A stretch of DNA of 64,000 bases, taken from contig NZ_JAMSKT010000013.1 in assembly GCF_023806125.1 (NCBI RefSeq), positions 30,799 through 94,798 of the forward strand. The letters are read 5' to 3'. A model generated the notes under the pieces. That model ran no database searches. It was not told the DNA's origin and was given only the letters and a program-made list of their open reading frames with translations. Positions 43,829 to 53,773 of this stretch are shown here, piece after piece. Each line of letters begins with the position of its first letter. Position 1 is the first letter of the stretch. The DNA is from Clostridium caldaquaticum. Its GTDB lineage: Bacteria > Bacillota > Clostridia > Clostridiales > Clostridiaceae. A program made the position numbers and the translations under genes.

Positions 43829-45307
43829 TTATTCCTCATATATGTCTGAATATTGGTGAAGAAGGCTTTGTTTTAGTTTCCAAAGTTTAGTTGATAAATC
43901 AATATAATAAGTGTGAGGATTTTCAAGTCTTAAAACTTCAGCCCAAAGCTTTTCTGTTTCCTGTTTTGCCAACTCTTTTATTTCCATAACACTTGGACTT
44001 TCATATACTGGTTGTCCCTTATCAAATATTTTAACTAACAGTTCTTTTACATAATAATTTTTAAGTTTTTTTCTTTTCCAAGTATAGACAGGATTGAATA
44101 TTTCAAGTGGCTTACTTTCGTCTATAACTTCGTCATGAAGTGTTAATAAATCAGCTATAGCTTTATCAGTATTTTTTTCAAATATTCTATATACCTTCTT
44201 AAAACCAGGATTTGTTATTTTTTCTTCATTCTCACTTATTTTAATTTTAGGAATAATTGTTCCATCTTCCTCTACAGCTGCTAGTTTATAAACTCCTCCA
44301 AATACTGGTTCAGATTTAGCTGTTATTAATCTTTCACCTACTCCAAAGGCATCAACCTTGGCGCCTTGACTAAGTACATCTCTTATAATAAATTCATCAA
44401 GAGAGTTTGAAATTACTATCTTACAATCCTCATAGCCAGCTTTATCAAGAAGTTCTCTGCATTTATCTGTCAAATATGTTATGTCGCCGCTGTCTATTCT
44501 TATTCCTTTTGGTCTAAAACCTTGAGGTTTTAATATTTCATCAAAAACTTTAATTGCATTTGGAAGGCCGGATTTTAGAACGTTATAAGTATCAATCAGT
44601 AAAGTGCAGTTGTCTGGATAAGTTTTTGCCCAGGCGGCAAAAGCTTCATATTCAGTAGGGAAGAGCTGTACCCAGCTATGAGCCATAGTTCCTGCAGCTG
44701 GTATTCCAAACATTTCCTCAGCAATAGTACAAGCAGAAGAAGCACAACCGCCTATTATAGAAGCACGTGCGCCATAAATAGCTCCATCATAGCCTTGGGC
44801 TCGTCTCGAACCAAATTCCATAACAGGTCTTCCGTCAGCAGCACGACATATTCTATTAGCCTTTGTTGCTATTAGTGTTTGATGATTTATAGTAAGCAGT
44901 ATCATTGTTTCGACAAATTGAGCTTCAATGATAGGTCCTCTAACAATTACTAAAGGTTCATTTGGAAATACAGGGTTACCTTCTGGTATAGCCCAAACAT
45001 CGCAGGTAAACTTAAAGTTTCTTAGGTAATCTAAAAATTTTTCTGAGAAGGATCCCTTGCTCTTTAAATAATCAATATCATCCTCTGTGAATTTAAGGCT
45101 TGACATGTATTCCACTAGTTGTTGAACGCCAGCCATAATGCAATATCCGCCACCGTCTGGTACACGTCTGAAAAACATATCAAAATAAGCAATTTTATTG
45201 CCTACATTATTATCTAAATAACCATTTGCCATTGTAAGCTCATAAAAGTCTACAAGCATAGTTAGATTTCTTTCATTTCTTATATTAAAATTTTTTATAG
45301 ATTCCAT
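43829..45307 (-). CDS. pncB: nicotinate phosphoribosyltransferase
   Basis: The 492-residue enzyme makes nicotinate mononucleotide from nicotinate and PRPP in NAD salvage. Motifs: LTMLVDFYELTMANGYL at the start, EFGSRRAQGYDGAIYGARA near 166, the phosphorylatable His in GTMAHSWVQLFPTEYEAF near 211, and IRIDSGDI near 272. Length fits the long bacterial and eukaryotic type. GGAGAGAAAGTA lies before the ATG. It leads a two-gene unit with the HesB-like protein. Confidence 0.94.
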   Translation of the reverse strand: MESIKNFNIRNERNLTMLVDFYELTMANGYLDNNVGNKIAYFDMFFRRVPDGGGYCIMAGVQQLVEYMSSLKFTEDDIDYLKSKGSFSEKFLDYLRNFKFTCDVWAIPEGNPVFPNEPLVIVRGPIIEAQFVETMILLTINHQTLIATKANRICRAADGRPVMEFGSRRAQGYDGAIYGARASIIGGCASSACTIAEEMFGIPAAGTMAHSWVQLFPTEYEAFAAWAKTYPDNCTLLIDTYNVLKSGLPNAIKVFDEILKPQGFRPKGIRIDSGDITYLTDKCRELLDKAGYEDCKIVISNSLDEFIIRDVLSQGAKVDAFGVGERLITAKSEPVFGGVYKLAAVEEDGTIIPKIKISENEEKITNPGFKKVYRIFEKNTDKAIADLLTLHDEVIDESKPLEIFNPVYTWKRKKLKNYYVKELLVKIFDKGQPVYESPSVMEIKELAKQETEKLWAEVLRLENPHTYYIDLSTKLWKLKQSLLHQYSDIYEE

Positions 45308-45481
45308 TACTTTCTCTCCTATTTAAATTAAATTTCGATACAGTGTAGACATATTTATTTTAATCCTCTAAAGTAATTATTACAATAGATTTTTAAATAT
45401 ATACATTTTTGTTAACAGATGAAATATATATTTTTACATGGTAATAATCTAAGATAGCACTTTATAACGTAAGGAGATAAC

Positions 45482-47680
45482 ATGTTAGAATTAGAATATA
45501 AAAAACAGTATTGCTTTTTAAGAGACAGCATAATTAAAAAAGATTTTGAGCATTTAGATAATGACCAGATAAAAGCAGTTATAAACAATGATAGAAATGT
45601 TTTGGTATTAGCTTGTCCAGGCTCTGGAAAGACTACTGTATTAATTAATAAAGTCATTTATTTAATTAAATATGGTAATATATACGGGACTGACTTAGTG
45701 CCTGAAAGTTTTAAACCTAGCGATTTAGAATTTATGAGAAGATATTTAAATGGAGTTTGTAAGAATTTATTAGAAAAAAATCGGGTTGAAAACTTACTTA
45801 AAGAAAAAAGGGTTAATCCTAAAAATATAATAGTTATAACATTTACAAAGGCTGCAGCACAAAATATGAAAAAAAGATTTGAAGAGCTATGTAATAATAG
45901 TTCATCTCCATTTTTTGGAACTTTTCATGGACTTTTTTATAAAATTCTTATAAATTATTATAAAAAGGTGAGTATTTTAGAAAGTTTAGAAGGATATAAG
46001 GTAATAGCTGATACTTTAAAAAAATACTTAGATGAAGTCAGCGAAGAAAAGATTTTAGAAGTTAAGAATTTTATATCTATATTTAAAAGTGGCGAAAAAT
46101 CTATCAAAAGTTTCAATCCAAGTATAGATAAAAATATATTTATAAATTGTTATAATGTTTATGAAAATTACAAAAAAGAAAGAGGTTTACTAGATTTTGA
46201 TGATTTACAAGTTAAATGTAAAGAGCTGCTTATTAATAAGATGAAACTATTGGAGTTTTATAGGAAAAGTTTTAAATATATTCTTGTAGATGAATTTCAA
46301 GACTGTGATTATATTCAGCTTGAAGTATTAAAGCTTTTAAATCTGTATAATTCTATTTTTGCAGTAGGAGATGAAGATCAGTGCATATACAGTTTTAGAG
46401 GTTCAAGACCTGATTATATGTTAGAGTTTCATAAAAATTTTACTGATGGAGTAAAACTTAATCTTTCTACCAATTATAGAAGTACAAAAAATATAGTAAG
46501 AATTTCTAGTGATTTAATTAAAAATAACAGCTCAAGAAACGAAAAAACAATGACTGCCTACAAAAATGAAGAGAAAATTTCTGAAATATTAAATTATACT
46601 GATGAAAATTCTCAAGCTGAAGATATAGCTTTGAGAATTGAAAAATTAAAGTTTTTAGGTGGATATAATTATAAGGACTGTGCTGTTTTATATAGAACTA
46701 ATTTAGAGAGCAGAAGTCTCATAGATGCCTTTATACGAAAAAAAATCCCTTTTAAGCTTTTAGATAAAAAGTATAATTATTTTGACCATTTCATATGTAA
46801 AGATTTAATTGCATATTTAAAGCTAAGTATTATGGGTGATGATATAAATAGTTTTAAAAGAATAATAAATAAACCCTTTAGATACATTAGTAAAATAAGC
46901 ATAGAAAAATTGAAAAATTCTTGTATAAAGTATGATTGTTTTGAGATGCTTAAAAATATGGATGAAGTTTCAATATTTCAAATTAAAAATATTGAAAGGC
47001 TACAAAAACAAATATATAGCTTAAATAAAATGTCGCTTCAAAGTGCTGTACAGTTTATAATTACTGATTTAGGTTATTATGACTATATTAAAGAATATAG
47101 TAAAAAATTCAAAATAGATTTATCAGAGCTTGAAGATATTTTAGAGGAGTTTAAAGAGGCAACAGGAGGATATAATACCATAATGAGCTTTCTAGCTCAT
47201 ATAGATGTTGTAAATGAACAAATTGAAAAAGAAAGTAAAGGATATAATGATGAAGATAGTGTTACTTTGAGTACAGTACATGGGGTTAAAGGAATGGAGT
47301 TTAAAAATGTGTTTATAGTAGATTGTGTTGAAGACATACTGCCACATAGAAGCAGCATAGATTCACACTTAGAAGAAGAAAGAAGATTATTTTTTGTAGC
47401 TATAACTAGAACTATTGATAACTTGTATATATGTATACCTAGGCACATAAGAGGAAAATATAAACAGCCTTCTAGATTTGTTGAAGAATGTAATATAAAT
47501 CCGTATGAATATTTACAAAAAAATTACAAGTCAGGAGATAGAGTTGTTCATAGTACTTTTGGCAATGGTAGAATTTTAGATATAAATAAAAATATAATCC
47601 AAATTATTTTTAAAGATGGTATAAATAGAAGATTTGATATTAATATACTTCATAATAATGGAATTATTAGAAAGCTATAA
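45482..47680 (+). CDS. UvrD/PcrA-like superfamily 1 DNA helicase
   Basis: The 732-residue ATPase has Walker A ACPGSGKTT (44-52), motif Ia region VITFTKAAAQNMKKRF near 118, motif II VDEFQD near 267, motif III GDEDQCIYSFRG near 297, motif IV NYRSTKNI near 333, motif V STVHGVKGMEF near 600 and motif VI ITRTIDNLYIC near 642. The last 60 residues (SGDRVVHSTFGNGRILDIN) resemble the Tudor-like tail of PcrA. It unwinds DNA in repair or replication. It is probably not the main PcrA, because the spacing before motif Ia is enlarged. AAGGAG precedes the ATG. Confidence 0.88.
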   Translation: MLELEYKKQYCFLRDSIIKKDFEHLDNDQIKAVINNDRNVLVLACPGSGKTTVLINKVIYLIKYGNIYGTDLVPESFKPSDLEFMRRYLNGVCKNLLEKNRVENLLKEKRVNPKNIIVITFTKAAAQNMKKRFEELCNNSSSPFFGTFHGLFYKILINYYKKVSILESLEGYKVIADTLKKYLDEVSEEKILEVKNFISIFKSGEKSIKSFNPSIDKNIFINCYNVYENYKKERGLLDFDDLQVKCKELLINKMKLLEFYRKSFKYILVDEFQDCDYIQLEVLKLLNLYNSIFAVGDEDQCIYSFRGSRPDYMLEFHKNFTDGVKLNLSTNYRSTKNIVRISSDLIKNNSSRNEKTMTAYKNEEKISEILNYTDENSQAEDIALRIEKLKFLGGYNYKDCAVLYRTNLESRSLIDAFIRKKIPFKLLDKKYNYFDHFICKDLIAYLKLSIMGDDINSFKRIINKPFRYISKISIEKLKNSCIKYDCFEMLKNMDEVSIFQIKNIERLQKQIYSLNKMSLQSAVQFIITDLGYYDYIKEYSKKFKIDLSELEDILEEFKEATGGYNTIMSFLAHIDVVNEQIEKESKGYNDEDSVTLSTVHGVKGMEFKNVFIVDCVEDILPHRSSIDSHLEEERRLFFVAITRTIDNLYICIPRHIRGKYKQPSRFVEECNINPYEYLQKNYKSGDRVVHSTFGNGRILDINKNIIQIIFKDGINRRFDINILHNNGIIRKL

Positions 47681-47767
47681 GCAGAAAATATTTATTATAT
47701 TAAATTACACTGTCTTAATTTGTTGAATATAGATAATTGTTGATATATAATTTTATTAATAAATTGT

Positions 47768-47794
47768 GCTCATATTCTAAGAATGTGAGCTTTT
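47768..47794 (+). terminator. terminator of the helicase gene
   Basis: GCTCATATTC (47768-47777) pairs with GAATGTGAGC (47781-47790), one G-U pair, 3-base loop, then TTTT. It lies 28 bases before the next start codon. Confidence 0.75.
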
Positions 47795-47821
47795 AAATTA
47801 TGTTCTAAAGAGGTAGGTTAA

Positions 47822-49876
47822 ATGGAACTCTCTAATATTAATTCAAAAGATATAATATTTGCGCTTGATATAGGAACACGGTCTATAATAGGCACAGTAG
47901 GGATTGTGAAAGAGAAAAAGTTTAATGTTCTTTGTGAATGCTATATTGAGCATGAAGAAAGGGCAATGATGGATGGTCAGATACATGACATTAATTTAGT
48001 TGCCGAAGGAGTAAATACGGTAAAAAAACAATTAGAAAAACAATTGCAGTTTCAATTATCTAATGTAGCTATTGCTGCTGCTGGAAGATTTTTAAAAACA
48101 ACAATTTCCAAAGGAGAGCTTAGACTCGGCTATGAAAGAGAAATAGATAAAGAGATAATAAGAAGTCTGGAGTTAACAGCAGTTAAGAATGCAGAAGAAG
48201 AAATTAGGGCTCAGTCTGAAGGAAAACTCTATTGTGTAGGATATAGCGTTAAAAACTATTATTTAAATGATTACGTAATAAGCAATTTATTATCTCATAA
48301 AGGAGAAAATATAACTGTGGAAGTAATTGCTACTTTTCTTCCACGTTCTGTTGTGGAGAGCTTGTATGCGGTTATGGACAAGGTTGGACTTAATGTTACA
48401 AATCTTACCTTAGAGCCTATTGCAGCTATGGAAGCTGCTGTGCCAAAGAGCTTAAGACTTCTAAATTTAGCTTTAGTTGATATAGGTGCTGGAACTTCAG
48501 ATATAGCTATAAGCAGCAAGGATACTATTAGTGCCTATGGCATGGTAGCTACTGCTGGTGATGAAATAACGGAAGTTATTGCGCAAAACTTTCTTGTAGA
48601 TTTTAATACAGCGGAGAGAATGAAGAAGGAATGTTCTGTTAAAGATAACATCCAATATACTGATGTATTGGGATTGGATAGTGAAGTTTCTTCGAAAGAA
48701 ATAATGAAAGTTATTAATCCAGTAGTAAATAAATTGTGTGATGAAATAGCAAGCAAGATAATAGAATTAAATGGTGGAAAATCTCCTAATGCTGTTTTTT
48801 TAGTTGGAGGAGGTGCACATACTCCAGGGCTTAAAGAATTATTAGCTGAGAAGCTTAATTTATCTTTTCAAAGGATAGCCATAAAAGGTAGAGAAGCAGT
48901 AACGGACTGTATCTGTCCTGATAATAACTTAGGGAGCACAGGGGTTACTGTACTAGGTATAGCACTTACTTCTATAATGAAGCTTGGTCATGATTTTATA
49001 GATGTTACTTTAAATAATAAAGTTATAAGCCTGTTTAATTCACATAAGCATACTGTTAGCGATGTGCTGATGCAGACAGGAATAAATCCAAAGGTTCTTA
49101 TAGGTAAAAATGGGAAAAATATAAGATTTATTTTAAATGGCAGGAGCAGAATTGCATTTGGAAGCCTAGGAACAAATGCAGAAATAAAAATCAATGGAAA
49201 ACCTGGCAATATGGATTCAGAGGTAAAAGAAGGGGACAGTATAGATATTGTTTTTGCTAAAGATGGCATGGATGCAGCTCCTAAGGTTAAGGAATTTATA
49301 AAAAACTTAAATTCCGTAAGTTTTTATTTAGATGATATTATAACTTACATAGAGCCTGTAGTTTACATAAATAATGAGAGAGTGTCTTTAGAAAAAGTTA
49401 TATGCGATAGTGATGAAGTCAAAATACTATTTCCCAATACTATAAAGGAATTTAGAGATTATTTAGGAAATGAGACAGGTAAAAATATTTATTTTATAAA
49501 TGGGAAAGAACTTGAGGAAGATTATATTATAAAAGAGGGGGATAGAATTTATACTAAAATAAATACTTCCATAGAAAATTCAGAGAGTTATAGTTTCAAG
49601 AGTATTGAAGAGAAGAAAGAGGAGAATTTTCAGGAAGAAGCTATAGAAGCTATTACAATTAATGAGGATATCTCTAAAGATTTGAAAATATTTGTAAATG
49701 GTGAAAAGGTATATTTAAAGAATAAATCTAAGTATATTTTTATTGATGTATTTGATTTTATAGATTTTGATTTGACAAAAGCTAAAGGGAACCTAGTTTT
49801 GCTTTTAAATGGAAATAAAGCAGGGTATTACGATGAACTTTTAAATGGGGATGATATAAAAATATATTGGGAGTAA
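47822..49876 (+). CDS. FtsA-like ATPase with beta-grasp-like C-terminal extension
   Basis: The 684-residue protein begins with an actin-like ATPase of the FtsA/PilM type: phosphate 1 ALDIGTRSIIGTVG (16-29), phosphate 2 LVDIGAGTSDIAI near 220, adenosine motif FLVGGGAHTPGLKE near 328. This core ends near 390, the size of FtsA. About 290 more residues follow, with three repeats of a strand-NGK-strand-GD pattern (EVKEGDSIDIVF, YIIKEGDRIYTKI, ELLNGDDIKIYW). Related long proteins occur in clostridia, annotated as cell division FtsA-like; the role is unknown. AGAGGTAGG precedes the ATG. The M20 gene follows by 25 bases. Confidence 0.8.
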   Translation: MELSNINSKDIIFALDIGTRSIIGTVGIVKEKKFNVLCECYIEHEERAMMDGQIHDINLVAEGVNTVKKQLEKQLQFQLSNVAIAAAGRFLKTTISKGELRLGYEREIDKEIIRSLELTAVKNAEEEIRAQSEGKLYCVGYSVKNYYLNDYVISNLLSHKGENITVEVIATFLPRSVVESLYAVMDKVGLNVTNLTLEPIAAMEAAVPKSLRLLNLALVDIGAGTSDIAISSKDTISAYGMVATAGDEITEVIAQNFLVDFNTAERMKKECSVKDNIQYTDVLGLDSEVSSKEIMKVINPVVNKLCDEIASKIIELNGGKSPNAVFLVGGGAHTPGLKELLAEKLNLSFQRIAIKGREAVTDCICPDNNLGSTGVTVLGIALTSIMKLGHDFIDVTLNNKVISLFNSHKHTVSDVLMQTGINPKVLIGKNGKNIRFILNGRSRIAFGSLGTNAEIKINGKPGNMDSEVKEGDSIDIVFAKDGMDAAPKVKEFIKNLNSVSFYLDDIITYIEPVVYINNERVSLEKVICDSDEVKILFPNTIKEFRDYLGNETGKNIYFINGKELEEDYIIKEGDRIYTKINTSIENSESYSFKSIEEKKEENFQEEAIEAITINEDISKDLKIFVNGEKVYLKNKSKYIFIDVFDFIDFDLTKAKGNLVLLLNGNKAGYYDELLNGDDIKIYWE

Positions 49877-49901
49877 ATTGAAATAAAGGAGGATTTCAGT
49901 A

Positions 49902-51074
49902 ATGATAGATTTTTTAAAAAAGGCAGAACTTATTAAGGCAGAACTTATTAAATGGAGAAGAGATTTTCATTTAAATCCAGAGCTAGGTTTTGAAGAATAT
50001 GAGACAGCTAAAAAGATTAAGTCTTTTTTAGAATCTGAAGGTATTGAATATACTGAAGTTTCAGGTACTGGAATTTGTGCTGTTATAAGAGGAAATGGTG
50101 AAAAGACTATTGGACTTAGAGCAGATATTGATGCTTTACCTTTGGAAGATAAAAAGGTTTGTGAATACTCTTCAAAAATTAAAGGCAGAATGCACGCCTG
50201 CGGTCATGATGCTCACACAACAATACTTCTTGGAGCTGCTAAAATTTTAAACAGTATTAAAGATGAGCTTAAAGGTAATATAAAGCTGTTTTTTGAACCT
50301 GCTGAAGAAACAGTAGGAGGTGCTAGATTTATGATTAAAGAAGGTATTTTGGAAAATCCAAAGGTTGACTGCATTATAGGTCTTCATGTGGATGAAGGTA
50401 TAAAAACAGGAACTATAGGGGTAAAAAGAGGTGTTGTAAATGCAGCTTCAAATCCTTTCAGCATAACAATAAGAGGAAAGGGAGGTCATGGAGCACATCC
50501 TGATACAACTATTGATCCAATAGTTATTGCAAGCCAGGTTGTATTGTGTCTTCAGACAATTGTAAGCAGAGAAATACCTCCAACAGATCCTGCTGTAATA
50601 ACCATAGGAAGTATACATGGTGGAACAGCACAAAATATAATTCCTGAAGAAGTTACTATTTCAGGAATTATTAGGACAATGAAAAGCGAACATAGAGTAT
50701 ATGTAAAGAAGAGATTAAGAGAAGTAGTAGAAGGAATATCAGCTTCTATGAGAGGCAGTTGTGAAATAAATATTGAGGAAAGTTATCCATGCCTTTATAA
50801 TAATGATGATATATTAGATTTAGTAGAAAGTAGTGCTGAAACCATTATAGGAAGAGAAAATATTAAACAACTAGAAAGTCCAAGTATGGGAGTAGAAAGC
50901 TTTGCATATTTCTCTATGGAAAGACCATCTGCTTTTTATTTTCTTGGGGTTCGAAATGAGGAAAAAGGTATAATTCATCCTGCACATAGCAGTTTATTTG
51001 ATATTGACGAAGATGCATTGCCTGTTGGAGTGGCTATACAGTGCAAAGCTGCTTATGATTATTTAAGTAAATAG
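49902..51074 (+). CDS. M20-family amidohydrolase (N-acyl amino acid hydrolase type)
   Basis: The 390-residue zinc enzyme has GLRADIDALPLEDK near 72, the metal-binding MHACGHDAHTT near 98, EPAEE near 131 and GLHVDEGIKTG near 158, all typical of M20D hydrolases that split N-acyl amino acids or hippurate-like substrates. AAAGGAGG precedes the ATG. A 15-base tandem repeat (GCAGAACTTATTAAG then GCAGAACTTATTAAA, about 49922-49951) duplicates AELIK near the N-terminus. The exact substrate cannot be told. Confidence 0.9.
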   Translation: MIDFLKKAELIKAELIKWRRDFHLNPELGFEEYETAKKIKSFLESEGIEYTEVSGTGICAVIRGNGEKTIGLRADIDALPLEDKKVCEYSSKIKGRMHACGHDAHTTILLGAAKILNSIKDELKGNIKLFFEPAEETVGGARFMIKEGILENPKVDCIIGLHVDEGIKTGTIGVKRGVVNAASNPFSITIRGKGGHGAHPDTTIDPIVIASQVVLCLQTIVSREIPPTDPAVITIGSIHGGTAQNIIPEEVTISGIIRTMKSEHRVYVKKRLREVVEGISASMRGSCEINIEESYPCLYNNDDILDLVESSAETIIGRENIKQLESPSMGVESFAYFSMERPSAFYFLGVRNEEKGIIHPAHSSLFDIDEDALPVGVAIQCKAAYDYLSK

Positions 51075-51141
51075 TTAAAAAATTTGATTTAGGCAATAAT
51101 AATAAATAATTAGTCGTTAATTTGTAATAGGAGTTGAAGAA

Positions 51142-52098
51142 ATGAAGATTGAAATTGGTGCAAATGAGGCAGGACAAAGATTAGATAAGTTTGCAAGAAA
51201 ATGGCTTAAAGATGTTCCTTTAAGTGCAATATTTAAAGGCATTAGAAAAGGAGATATAAAAGTTAACGGTAAAAAGGCAAAAGAAAAATATTTCCTTGTT
51301 GAAGGTGATATAATTGAAACTAGAGATATTAAGAGTTCAGTTAAGAAGGAAAAGTTTGAACGTATAGAAAATAAACACTTAAAAATAACCTATGAGGATG
51401 ACAATATGCTTATAGTTGAAAAATGGCCTGGAGTGCTTGTACATTCAGACAAAAAAGGTGGAGAGCCTACCCTTACAGATATGGTGCTTTCTTATCTTTT
51501 TGATAAAGGAGACTATGTTCCTGAAAAAGAAGTAACTTTTACTCCTGCACCTTGTAACAGGCTTGATAGAAATACTTCAGGGGTAGTAATTTTTGGTAAA
51601 AATTTCGAAAGTCTTAAGCTGTTAAATGAGATGATTAGAGAGAGAAAAATAAAAAAGTATTATATGGCTCTTGTGAAAGGAAGAATAAAAGATGGAATTC
51701 ATGAGGCATATATATTTAAAAATGAAGATGGCAATATATCTAAAGTATTTGATAAAAAAATGCCCAATACTAAAAAAATATCCATGGAAGTTAAAACAGA
51801 ACAAAGCTGTGGTACTTTTTCATTAGTAGAACTAGATTTAATTACAGGCAGAAGCCACCAGCTTAGAGCTCATTTAGCTTATCTAGGTAATCCTATAGTA
51901 GGTGATGCAAAGTATGGAGAGAAAAAGCTTAATAGTTTTTTTATTAATAAATATGGATTAAATTACCAATTTTTATATGCTTACAAATTGGTTTTTAAAG
52001 ACTGTCCTGAAAAGTTGTCTTATATGGAGAATAAAACTATAGGCGAAAGCTTGCCACCAATCTTAAAGAAGATTAAGAATGATGTATTTAAGTTTTAA
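51142..52098 (+). CDS. RluA-family pseudouridine synthase with S4 domain
   Basis: The 318-residue protein has an N-terminal S4 RNA-binding domain (GQRLDKFARKWLKDVPLS, IRKGDIKVNGKKAK) and a RluA-type catalytic domain with the Asp in NRLDRNTSGVVIF near residue 138 and ITGRSHQLRAHLAYLGNPIVGD near 235. It changes uridine to pseudouridine in rRNA. RluC or RluD specificity is not decidable. AGGAG lies before the ATG. It precedes a MOP flippase gene by 17 bases. Confidence 0.9.
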   Translation: MKIEIGANEAGQRLDKFARKWLKDVPLSAIFKGIRKGDIKVNGKKAKEKYFLVEGDIIETRDIKSSVKKEKFERIENKHLKITYEDDNMLIVEKWPGVLVHSDKKGGEPTLTDMVLSYLFDKGDYVPEKEVTFTPAPCNRLDRNTSGVVIFGKNFESLKLLNEMIRERKIKKYYMALVKGRIKDGIHEAYIFKNEDGNISKVFDKKMPNTKKISMEVKTEQSCGTFSLVELDLITGRSHQLRAHLAYLGNPIVGDAKYGEKKLNSFFINKYGLNYQFLYAYKLVFKDCPEKLSYMENKTIGESLPPILKKIKNDVFKF

Positions 52099-52115
52099 AT
52101 AATGAGGTTATAAAT

Positions 52116-53729
52116 ATGAAAACGCAATCAACCACTAAAGGTTTTGCAATCCTTTCAGCAGCAGGTATGGCAGTTAAGATGTTATCACTGTTGTATGTAC
52201 CTTTTTTACAGATAATCATAGGCGGGGAAGGCTATGGGGTGTATGCAAGTACTTATGCGGTATTTGCATTTGTATACATAATTACAAACAGTGGATTGTC
52301 TTCCGCCATATCAAAAATTGTATCAGAGCTAATTGCTCTTGAAAACTATAAAGATGCCGTAAAAGCATTTAAAATGGCAAGATTTTTAATGATTATGATA
52401 GGAACTTTTATGGCTGTTTTATTAGTTTTACTTGCAAGGCCTTTGGCTAACGTAACAAATTATCCTAAAGCCTATTTAGCTATAATGTCGTTAGCTCCAG
52501 CAATTGTATTAACTTCAGTTGCATCTGCCTATAGGGGTTATTTTCAGGGAAGAGGGAATATGAAGCCAACGGCTGTATCGCAAATTTTAGAGCAGATAGC
52601 TAATTTAATATTTTCACTTATATTTGCTGCTTTATTGATGAAATATGGAGTTGAAGCAGGATGTGCAGGTGCTACGGTAGGCACTACTATAGGAGCGTTA
52701 GTTTCAGTAATTTATTTAATTAGGTTTTATAGTAGAAATAAGGTCTTTAAAGTTTCAAAAACTTATTCTAAGGAGAAAATAATTAGATATTCTAATAAAG
52801 AACTTTTCAGGAAAGTTATATATTATGCTACGCCTTTAACTGTGGCTTGGGGAGCACAAAATGCTGGTAATCTAATCGATGCTGGAAATACAAAGGGAAG
52901 GCTTCTTGCAGCAGGTTTTAGTGATGAAGAGGGAAGCACAAGGTTTGGTTACTTAGGTACAAATCAAGTGCTTATTGGTGTGCCAATAACTTTAGTTTCA
53001 GCTCTTTGTACTGCTGTTTTACCATCAATTTCAAAAGCAGCAGCATTAGATAATAAAGAGGATGTTCATAGTGGGGTTGAATATGCTTTTAAAGCCTGTT
53101 TTTTTATTGCATTACCTTCAGCTGTTGGACTAGCAGTTTTAAGTCAACCAATATTTAATTTGCTTTTTAGTAAAAATTTAGCGGCAGCTTATCTTATGAA
53201 GTATTATGCTTTTATTATGATTTTAATGGCAATTGTTCAGATACAAACTACAATACTGCAAAGTATAGGTAAGCTTTACATTTCTACTTTCTATATAATT
53301 ATAGGCATATTTGCTAAAATATTTATTAATTATATTTTGATAGCTATTCCTAGTATAAATATTTTAGGAGCAGTAGTAGGAAGCTTAGTAGGTTTTTTAA
53401 TTCCCCTTTTTCTTAACAATTATTTTATAAAAAAGAGTTTAGGGATTAAATACAATTTGATTAAGCTTGGAGTAAAACCTTTTATAGCTTCTGTTTTCAT
53501 GGGATTAGTGGTTTATTTAGTTAATTTTGATTTTAATTATATGTTTAGCTTTCTAGGTAGTGGATATAAGACAAGAGCTATTTCAACATTTGTTTCCATT
53601 GGAACAGGTGGATTAGTTTATTTATATGCATTAATTTTAGTTGGAGGAATAACTAAAAAAGATTTAAACTCTTTACCTAATAAGATTTTAAAAATGATAC
53701 CTAAAAAATTATTAGATAGGGTAAGATAA
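52116..53729 (+). CDS. MOP-superfamily flippase (polysaccharide/SpoVB-like)
   Basis: The 537-residue membrane protein has about fourteen helices. The opening STTKGFAILSAAGMAVKMLS, then GYGVYASTYAVFAFVYI and ISKIVSELIALENY, match the SpoVB/YtgP branch of MOP flippases, which move lipid-linked precursors. It may flip lipid II (Amj/YtgP-like function) or another unit. Only a short AT-rich gap with AATGAGGT precedes the ATG. It is convergent with spoVB across a strong terminator, so two related flippases stand tail to tail. Confidence 0.82.
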   Translation: MKTQSTTKGFAILSAAGMAVKMLSLLYVPFLQIIIGGEGYGVYASTYAVFAFVYIITNSGLSSAISKIVSELIALENYKDAVKAFKMARFLMIMIGTFMAVLLVLLARPLANVTNYPKAYLAIMSLAPAIVLTSVASAYRGYFQGRGNMKPTAVSQILEQIANLIFSLIFAALLMKYGVEAGCAGATVGTTIGALVSVIYLIRFYSRNKVFKVSKTYSKEKIIRYSNKELFRKVIYYATPLTVAWGAQNAGNLIDAGNTKGRLLAAGFSDEEGSTRFGYLGTNQVLIGVPITLVSALCTAVLPSISKAAALDNKEDVHSGVEYAFKACFFIALPSAVGLAVLSQPIFNLLFSKNLAAAYLMKYYAFIMILMAIVQIQTTILQSIGKLYISTFYIIIGIFAKIFINYILIAIPSINILGAVVGSLVGFLIPLFLNNYFIKKSLGIKYNLIKLGVKPFIASVFMGLVVYLVNFDFNYMFSFLGSGYKTRAISTFVSIGTGGLVYLYALILVGGITKKDLNSLPNKILKMIPKKLLDRVR

Positions 53730-53773
53730 TAAATAAGGAAAGCCTGCTAAGTAAGGCTTTCCTTATTTATTAT
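53726..53773. terminator. bidirectional terminator between two flippase genes
   Basis: A perfect 19-bp stem (53726-53744 with 53755-53773), upper part AAGGAAAGCC/GGCTTTCCTT, loop of 10 bases. It covers the stop codon of the left gene. Confidence 0.92.

Noticed and set aside
45412..45421. Rex operator (TTGTTAA-type) between pncB and the helicase gene
   Set aside because: Only one half-site (TTGTTAACA) is present; no inverted second half at the correct spacing.
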